Shown here in pieces: positions 35,304 through 39,705 of a stretch of 39,705 nt of DNA. The stretch is from contig CAZNDN010000023.1 of assembly GCA_964571815.1 (NCBI GenBank), positions 1 through 39,705 on the forward strand, read 5' to 3'. Under the pieces are notes generated by a model. It did not search any database. It was not told where the DNA came from and worked only from the letters and a program-made list of their open reading frames with translations. The translations under genes were made by a program, and so were the position numbers. Each line of letters opens with the position of its first letter. The stretch's first letter is position 1. This DNA comes from CAZNDN01 sp964571815 (lineage in GTDB: Bacteria; Fibrobacterota; Chitinivibrionia; Chitinivibrionales; WJKA01).

Positions 35304-35340
35304 TGTACCGGACTAACTTTATTAGCTTAACGGCCGGACC
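35304..35340. repeat. 37-bp direct repeat, copy 2
   Basis: Second copy of the element at 30254-30290, same orientation, one base different (A for G). The two copies bracket the block with the lipoprotein, LysM-amidohydrolase, Ig-like gene and the DLEV remnant. Confidence 0.9.
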
Positions 35341-35544
35341 GGATGGCTGCGTGCGTCGGTGCGCTACTGCGCCTGGAACAGCCGCTTTGAAACTACGGCG
35401 TATTTGCGGGGACACGAGGATGAAACCGGTCATCCGCCTCGAGTGGGGGACATGGGCCGTGAAGCAGCCAATTCTCTTCCTACCCACCTTTCGCTCAGCT
35501 TTTTGAGTAAACGCTTTGTCTTGAGCACCAGTGCTTGTTAAGCG

Positions 35545-35901
35545 ATTTAAAGTGAGGGGAGATCTGAGGTAACGACTTGATTTGAAAGGGGTTTTGCCTG
35601 GTCCGACCCCTTGTTTACCGATGTCCGCAGTGTCCATTACGGTCCCGCCAACCGAAAAATACCCTCTTTCTATGTTCAACGAATCGCGTGTCACCTGCTG
35701 CGGGTCAAGGTTCACCGAACCGAAATACCTCCTGTAGAGTTCTTCTCGCCGGTTCTTGACAAAATTGAGTGCTGCAACGAGTTCTCCCTTTCCATCTGCT
35801 TTTCCTGCGGTCTGCTGAATGGGACCAAAAGAAAGGAATGCAGAGTCGTATGTATTCAGTGCTTCGAGACAGCCCTCGCTATACCATATTGAGGCCCACA
35901 C
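35545..35901 (-). pseudogene. Fragment of a lysozyme-like effector
   Basis: A minus-strand frame contains EGCLEALNTYDSAFLSFGPI then QQTAGKADGKGELVAALNFV and ELYRRYFGSVNLDP, resembling the N-terminal cell-wall-hydrolase module of large LysM/peptidoglycan-binding proteins that I recall from effector loci. There is no start motif, and the downstream part of the open frame (to 35266) runs into non-coding sequence and the 37-bp repeat. I read it as a broken gene fragment; the function assignment is tentative. Confidence 0.5.
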
Positions 35902-35944
35902 ACCGGGAGAAATGCCGATCAGCCCTCCACAGCGTCATCTTAGA

Positions 35945-36535
35945 CTACATGGGAAGCTTAACCACATGATCCAGCACGTTGTTACGGAGAAATTTGTCTT
36001 TCCCAATCGGATACACGGTGCCGACTGCCCTGCATGCCAGTGCATGGATACGGTACATCGAAGATGAAAACCCGATTGGTGCCGGCTTCAGCATGACTCC
36101 CTTTATGGCCCTGGTTGCCATTTCGTCCGGTTTTAGTCTTGCAGGTCCCCCGGAGGTCGGGAAGGTCCTGTTCCACACCCAGACAGGCTTGTTGCTCACC
36201 TCTCTGAGTTCTTTGGATTCGTCCTCGAGAGCCGGATACTCCAGATTGCCCCCTTTCAGAAGAAGGAAGAGTTCAACATGGACATCAGCATTCACAAGCC
36301 TGGAACCGGCATTTCGGATGGAAACCTCAACGTCAACGCTTTCCGGTTTTGACCAGAAAGTCACATCTTTGAAAAACCGAAGCTCTCTTCGTGTGGGAGC
36401 ATCCGGATCCGTACGGTCGTCCAGGTACGTGACCTTGATATTGGTTACTTCGAGGTCACCGGAATACACCGGCATGAACGCGGTGAGGCCAAACAACATC
36501 AGCGCGACAGAAATAGTCCTTGTAAGGACATGCAT
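35945..36535 (-). CDS. DLEV-family exported protein, candidate periplasmic immunity protein (paralog 1)
   Basis: 196 residues. An N-terminal signal peptide (about 1-25, basic start then VALMLFGLTAFMPVYS) precedes SGDLEVTNIKVTYLDDRTDPD and a beta-rich body with an Ig-like look (VDVEVSIRNAGSRLVNADVHVE). GGAGG stands 8 nt before ATG 36535. It is roughly half identical to the protein at 38425-39006; both start 25 bp after the stop of a zinc-peptidase gene of the same kind. I infer that it protects the periplasm against the adjacent peptidase. The family has no name known to me. Confidence 0.7.
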   Translation of the reverse strand: MHVLTRTISVALMLFGLTAFMPVYSGDLEVTNIKVTYLDDRTDPDAPTRRELRFFKDVTFWSKPESVDVEVSIRNAGSRLVNADVHVELFLLLKGGNLEYPALEDESKELREVSNKPVWVWNRTFPTSGGPARLKPDEMATRAIKGVMLKPAPIGFSSSMYRIHALACRAVGTVYPIGKDKFLRNNVLDHVVKLPM

Positions 36536-36560
36536 ACGATTCACCTCCTCGAACCCTGCT

Positions 36561-36968
36561 TTACGGTCTCCATCCAGCGTGGATGTGATCTTCATGTCCG
36601 GACGCGTGGGAAGTACCGGTGATGAACTGACTACCACCGGGAACGTAAATCCTTGTGCACCCTTTTCGTCGGAGTATGGATACGAAAGCGGTCATTCTTG
36701 CGACGCCGGATTTGGTATAGTCGGCGATCGGATTCCCCTCAGAATCCATGTAGAGAGCATCGAAGGCTGTTTCGGCTTTGTGCGTGGCATGACCAGGATC
36801 GTGTGATGGCTTGTATGCAGAGAAGTCGTTGTAACAAAGGGGCACGTCGTCCTCGAATCCAGAATCAAAATCCAAGTATACGCGGGCAGCATTGTAGACC
36901 GGAACTGCAGATTCAAGATTAGTATCGCTTTCAATGAGCCGATAACTCAAATCACGTTCACGGCTCAA
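36561..36968 (-). pseudogene. Truncated zinc peptidase (M15/M74-like), orphan copy
   Basis: From about 36910 to 36561 the protein matches the intact peptidase at the right edge nearly residue for residue (FEDDVPLCYNDFSAY, FDALYMDSEGNPIADYT, GHEDHIHAGWRP). The conserved leader and 60 more residues are missing, and the frame runs directly out of the preceding gene's end; a TTG at 36968 is the only reachable start. Zinc ligands H and D (H-x6-D) and the HxxH/HIH end remain, but the G-x-D part of HxxGxDxD reads E-T-A. It may be non-functional or an orphan toxin module. Confidence 0.7.
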
Positions 36969-37524
36969 AGTGATCTTCCATACCCTCGTTGACCTCAACT
37001 TCCAGCAACACCTTCTTTTTGTCCGGCCCAACTTTCATCACTACCATCATTACTACCATACCGCGCTTCTGAATGTACCATGCGGACCAGTTGGGGTGGT
37101 TTTGTTCATACCACAAGTGTTGGGGGATTCGGCTTTTCGCCACTTCCTCGCATCTTTCAAAAAGCGCGGCGGCATCCGTTGACGGAATCTCGATATACAG
37201 CGCCTCCACTACCCACCCTGTTCGTACCCGCGAAAACTTGTCGGAAAACACAATGCTTGCTTCGCCACCCTGAAAATCCGAAAGCGGTCCAGTGAAGTGT
37301 CGCCCGGCCCGGGATGCATTCGTCGTCGATTCGATGAAGCAGTCTTTACACCCGAAAACGGAGTCAACATTTGCGGGACTCACATGCACGATGGTTGTGT
37401 CGCCAACAATTGACAAAAGAGATTCAAACGCAGTTTTCGTGGTAGAATCGACAGCCGAACTATAACACCACAACGACATCAAAAGAAGAAGGGCGATATG
37501 CATAGAGACGGTGCTCCTGGCCAT
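36958..37524 (-). CDS. Exported small protein following the M23 peptidase, candidate immunity protein
   Basis: 188 residues from ATG 37524. The N-terminus MARSTVSMHIALLLLMSLWCYSSA is a signal peptide, or a lipobox-like WC; the mature part has a C-x2-C pair (FGCKDCF) and no recognised domain. It overlaps the 3' end of the M23 gene by 65 bp, tying the two together. ATG 37503 is an alternative start inside the signal. It is unrelated to the DLEV family, as expected if each peptidase type has its own immunity protein. Function is inferred from position. Confidence 0.65.
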   Translation of the reverse strand: MARSTVSMHIALLLLMSLWCYSSAVDSTTKTAFESLLSIVGDTTIVHVSPANVDSVFGCKDCFIESTTNASRAGRHFTGPLSDFQGGEASIVFSDKFSRVRTGWVVEALYIEIPSTDAAALFERCEEVAKSRIPQHLWYEQNHPNWSAWYIQKRGMVVMMVVMKVGPDKKKVLLEVEVNEGMEDHFEP

Positions 37525-38413
37525 TTTGCCGAAGTGTTTCCAAGAAAGGGGTGGGATCAACAAGGTCGCTTCTCCTTTGGAACGGTGGATTACTCCTCAC
37601 TGTAAGTTTCCGATCGGAACCGGCAGCTTCTTTGGAGTACATTTCGAAGTGTAGCATCGTTTCATGGTGGTTAATGTACACGCCGGATTCAAACTTCCGC
37701 ATTTGTCCAACATACCCTATGGTTTGCCCTGCATCAACCCGCCCTCCTAAACAAACCCCGGGTGCCAACCCTTTGCGCAGACTCTCGGGTGGAGCCTGCT
37801 CTCCGTACGGGTGGCCCGTTGCCGGCGGCTGTACTTCTCCGTAACGAACAAGGAAATCCCCGTGGTCAACCACGATGGCATACGTCTGCCAATAGAAAGC
37901 ATAATAGTCACGGATTTCTCCGTCGGCAACAGCTCTTACTTGCGCCCCGACCGGACCGATTAGATCGCACCCAGCGTGCTTGCGTCCTCCGGATCTGCCT
38001 TCGCCAAAATTGCGCCTGAACTCTTCAAGCACCAATAAGGAAAGAGGAAAGTGGCGTTCCGTGCTCGTTTTGCCTACATGCTCCAAAAACCGCACCGGAT
38101 GAAAAAACCACAACTTCTTCGGGTCGATCCCTTCCAGGCCGGCATCATCCCACCACTGCAGGTTCCGAATATGCGGGACAACCTCGGACTCGACTTCCTG
38201 TTTTGGTTGACCGAAAGGATACTTCCACAGCGCCTCCCACCGGTTGATCGACTGATCGGTTTTCGTGCTCCACTTGGTGGGGTGCTGTACTACCAGGGAG
38301 CGAAGGTGGCCTGCGTACAGCGAAAAACGCGTGTCGGCGCCGCTCAGCCTGAAGGCTTTTGAGGTATCGCGGTTTCCATTGACGTAGCCTCGCGTGAGGA
38401 AAGACCATTGCAA
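37460..38413 (-). CDS. M23 peptidase with conserved leader module (effector-like)
   Basis: 317 residues. Residues about 40-115 form a leader module with HPTKW, LQWWDDAGLEGIDPKK and LWFFHPVRFLEHVGK; residues about 140-260 are an M23 (LytM-type) endopeptidase domain with H146-x3-D150 (KHAGCDL) and MLHFEMY, where H255 is the third zinc ligand. The usual first His of the HxH pair is Met253. It would cleave peptide crosslinks of peptidoglycan. There is no signal peptide. The start is TTG, 11 bp after the preceding stop, without a clear Shine-Dalgarno, so it may be an orphan C-terminal module relying on coupling. The leader is shared with the peptidase at 39032. Confidence 0.8.
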   Translation of the reverse strand: MQWSFLTRGYVNGNRDTSKAFRLSGADTRFSLYAGHLRSLVVQHPTKWSTKTDQSINRWEALWKYPFGQPKQEVESEVVPHIRNLQWWDDAGLEGIDPKKLWFFHPVRFLEHVGKTSTERHFPLSLLVLEEFRRNFGEGRSGGRKHAGCDLIGPVGAQVRAVADGEIRDYYAFYWQTYAIVVDHGDFLVRYGEVQPPATGHPYGEQAPPESLRKGLAPGVCLGGRVDAGQTIGYVGQMRKFESGVYINHHETMLHFEMYSKEAAGSDRKLTVRSNPPFQRRSDLVDPTPFLETLRQNGQEHRLYAYRPSSFDVVVVL

Positions 38414-38424
38414 AGAGTTTGACG

Positions 38425-39006
38425 TTAGTCTCCATACCGAACAATATAGTCCACTACATTGTTGGCCAGGTTCCTATCCTTTGAGCGCGGATAGACATAC
38501 CCGAACGCCCGGAATCCCAGGGCGACAACCCCGTAAAGCGAGGAGGAATTCCCTGTTTCTATGTCGCAGCCTCGGAGTGTCATTGTAACATCACTCCCCG
38601 GAGACAGCAACTTTGGTCCTTCCTGTTTTTGAAACGTCTTGTTCCACACCCAGACAGGTTCACTGGTCAGAGCCCGCAATTCCGGGTTGTCATCCCTGAT
38701 CTGGGGGTAGTTTCGTTTACGACTTCCCAACAGGAAATATAGCTCCGCAAGGACATCGGCTCGCAGTTTCTCCGATCCCGTATTGCGAAGGGTAACCTCA
38801 ATGTCAACCTCCCCAGGCTTTGACCAGAACGGGTAGTCCTTGAAGGACTCAAGCACTCTTGTTGTGGGAGAATCCGGGTCCGTACGGTCGTCCAGGTAGG
38901 TGACCTTTATATCGGCAACTTCCAAGTCGCCCGAATACAGCGGCACAAACGAGGAAAAAACAAAAAACATCAGTACAGAACGAGCACTCCTTCTAGCCTG
39001 ATTCAT
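38425..39006 (-). CDS. DLEV-family exported protein, candidate periplasmic immunity protein (paralog 2)
   Basis: 193 residues. Signal peptide about 1-25 (SARSVLMFFVFSSFVPLYS), then SGDLEVADIKVTYLDDRTDPD, identical in most positions to paralog 1. GGAGG lies 8 nt before ATG 39006; the upstream part of the longer frame is the peptidase gene in another frame and is rejected. It begins 25 bp after the M15/M74-like peptidase stop. Like its paralog it most likely acts in the periplasm, and immunity is the inference. Confidence 0.72.
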   Translation of the reverse strand: MNQARRSARSVLMFFVFSSFVPLYSGDLEVADIKVTYLDDRTDPDSPTTRVLESFKDYPFWSKPGEVDIEVTLRNTGSEKLRADVLAELYFLLGSRKRNYPQIRDDNPELRALTSEPVWVWNKTFQKQEGPKLLSPGSDVTMTLRGCDIETGNSSSLYGVVALGFRAFGYVYPRSKDRNLANNVVDYIVRYGD

Positions 39007-39031
39007 GCGGTTCACCTCCTCTAAAGCTGTA

Positions 39032-39705
39032 TTACGGTCTCCATCCGGCGTGGATGTGATCTTCATGGCCAGGAGCGTGGGAAGTACCAGCAATGAACTG
39101 ACTTCCGCCTGGGACGTAGAGCCTTGTGCACCCTTTTTGTCGCAGTATGGCAACAAAAGCAGCCATTCTTGCCACGTCCGCTTGGGTGTAATCGGCGATT
39201 GGATTCCCTTCAGAATCCATGTAAAGGGCATCGAAATCGGTGCCGGCATCATGTGTCCTATGATCCAGGTCGTGGGAAGGATCATATGCAGAAAAGTCGT
39301 TATAGCAAAGGGGCACATCGTCCTCGAATGCGGGATCAGAATCAAGATACTCCTGAACCGCATTATAAACTGCGGCCGCAAATTCGGGAGTAGCCCAATT
39401 GTCACCCCATCTGCCCGCTTCTACACCGGCCTTGTACGTATATGTGTCGCGCAAGCCGTACCGCGAAATCCCCCTTCCCGATTCCGGAAACCGCACAACA
39501 CCATATTCATTTACTTCGTACGTCGTCCGGCCTTCAGGTGTATAGATTATCAGAGATGTATCACTGTACTCGGCGTAGTAGCGCTTCCCCACTATCTTCC
39601 CCACATGCTCCAAAAACCGCACCGGATGAAAAAACCACAATTTCTTCGGCTCGATCTCCTCCAGGCCGGCATCGTCCCACCACTGCAGGTTCTGAATGTG
39701 CGGAA
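39032..39705 (-). CDS. Zinc peptidase (M15/M74 LAS type) with conserved leader, start outside window
   Basis: At least 224 residues are visible. The first codons inside the window encode LQWWDDAGLEEIEPKKLWFF and FLEHVGK, the leader shared with the M23 gene; the rest is a metallopeptidase with H-x2-G-x-D-x-D (HDAGTDFD) and a C-terminal GHEDHIHAGW, the metal-binding set of LAS peptidases such as MepA and D-Ala-D-Ala carboxypeptidases. It should cut peptidoglycan peptides. No signal peptide is visible in the part present. It is followed at 25 bp by DLEV paralog 2. Confidence 0.8.
   Translation of the reverse strand, partial: PHIQNLQWWDDAGLEEIEPKKLWFFHPVRFLEHVGKIVGKRYYAEYSDTSLIIYTPEGRTTYEVNEYGVVRFPESGRGISRYGLRDTYTYKAGVEAGRWGDNWATPEFAAAVYNAVQEYLDSDPAFEDDVPLCYNDFSAYDPSHDLDHRTHDAGTDFDALYMDSEGNPIADYTQADVARMAAFVAILRQKGCTRLYVPGGSQFIAGTSHAPGHEDHIHAGWRP
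39603..39703 (-). repeat. Shared leader segment, nearly identical to 38076-38176
   Basis: About 101 bp encoding the WWDD...FHPVRFLEHVGK leader in two peptidase genes differ at only about nine positions by eye. Similarity ends abruptly after the Gly-Lys codons, where the two genes switch to different catalytic domains. It behaves as the homology block through which C-terminal domains are exchanged. Confidence 0.8.

Noticed and set aside
35266..35544. Downstream part of the lysozyme-like open frame as coding
   Set aside because: It becomes rich in Arg/Ser/Pro of low-complexity character, crosses the 37-bp repeat and overlaps the DLEV remnant, so it looks like chance open frame.

Overview
The window is a bacterial chromosome segment, G+C-rich over most of its length, with one assembly gap of 100 N (18466-18565). 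Housekeeping genes lie in short tightly packed operons on both strands. The combination of a bacterial XPB helicase, a bifunctional nuclease with a UVR tail, a DUF116 protein, dnaX-ybaB-recR-pgpA-cinA in a row, and ffs just upstream of dnaX suggests a Gram-negative-type lineage, possibly an FCB-like or candidate phylum. I cannot name it. Lipoprotein signal peptides, a peptide ABC importer and an AsmA-like protein agree with a diderm envelope.

Layout. 1-2082: YbgC-like thioesterase and a sigma-54 activator (- strand). 2212-3528: AsmA-like protein. 3792-6858 (-): Nudix hydrolase, SagB-type nitroreductase lipoprotein, bifunctional nuclease, purA. 7115-8785 (+): XPB helicase. 8767-13198 (-): DUF116 protein, NifU-like protein, ligA, ROK sugar kinase. 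13396-18239 (+): lipoyl/octanoyl transferase, then a dipeptide-type ABC importer (binding lipoprotein and two permeases, no ATPase). 18305-18590: 44-bp tandem repeats interrupted by the gap. 18670-20417 (+): queD-queE-queC for queuosine. 20392-24093 (-): cinA-type amidase, pgpA, recR, ybaB, dnaX. 24094-26073: SRP RNA, a four-helix-bundle protein and two tRNA-Ser genes embedded in short AT-rich word repeats. 26472-27758 (-): RhlE-like RNA helicase. 28086-28561: DUF4143 remnant. 28631-30238 (+): FHA-GAF-HD-GYP protein.

30457-39705 (-) is an accessory region and the most interesting part. Read in the direction of transcription (from the right edge), it holds: a zinc peptidase of the M15/M74 type (start outside the window) with an exported small protein; an M23 peptidase with another exported small protein; a truncated M15/M74 copy with a second paralog of the first small protein; a lysozyme-like fragment and a third, broken paralog; and finally a set of an Ig-like protein, a LysM-amidohydrolase and a lipoprotein. 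The two longer peptidase genes share a nearly identical segment of about 100 bp and then diverge completely into different peptidoglycan-cleaving domains. Each peptidase is followed at once by a gene with a signal peptide. This is the layout expected of a polymorphic peptidoglycan-hydrolase effector array with periplasmic immunity proteins, including truncated orphan modules, comparable in logic to orphan CDI/Rhs cassettes or T6SS effector islands. No secretion apparatus is visible in the window, so the delivery route is unknown.

A second notable signal is an uninterrupted A11 run inside dnaX: slippage either way would produce a short gamma-like subunit of about 400 residues.
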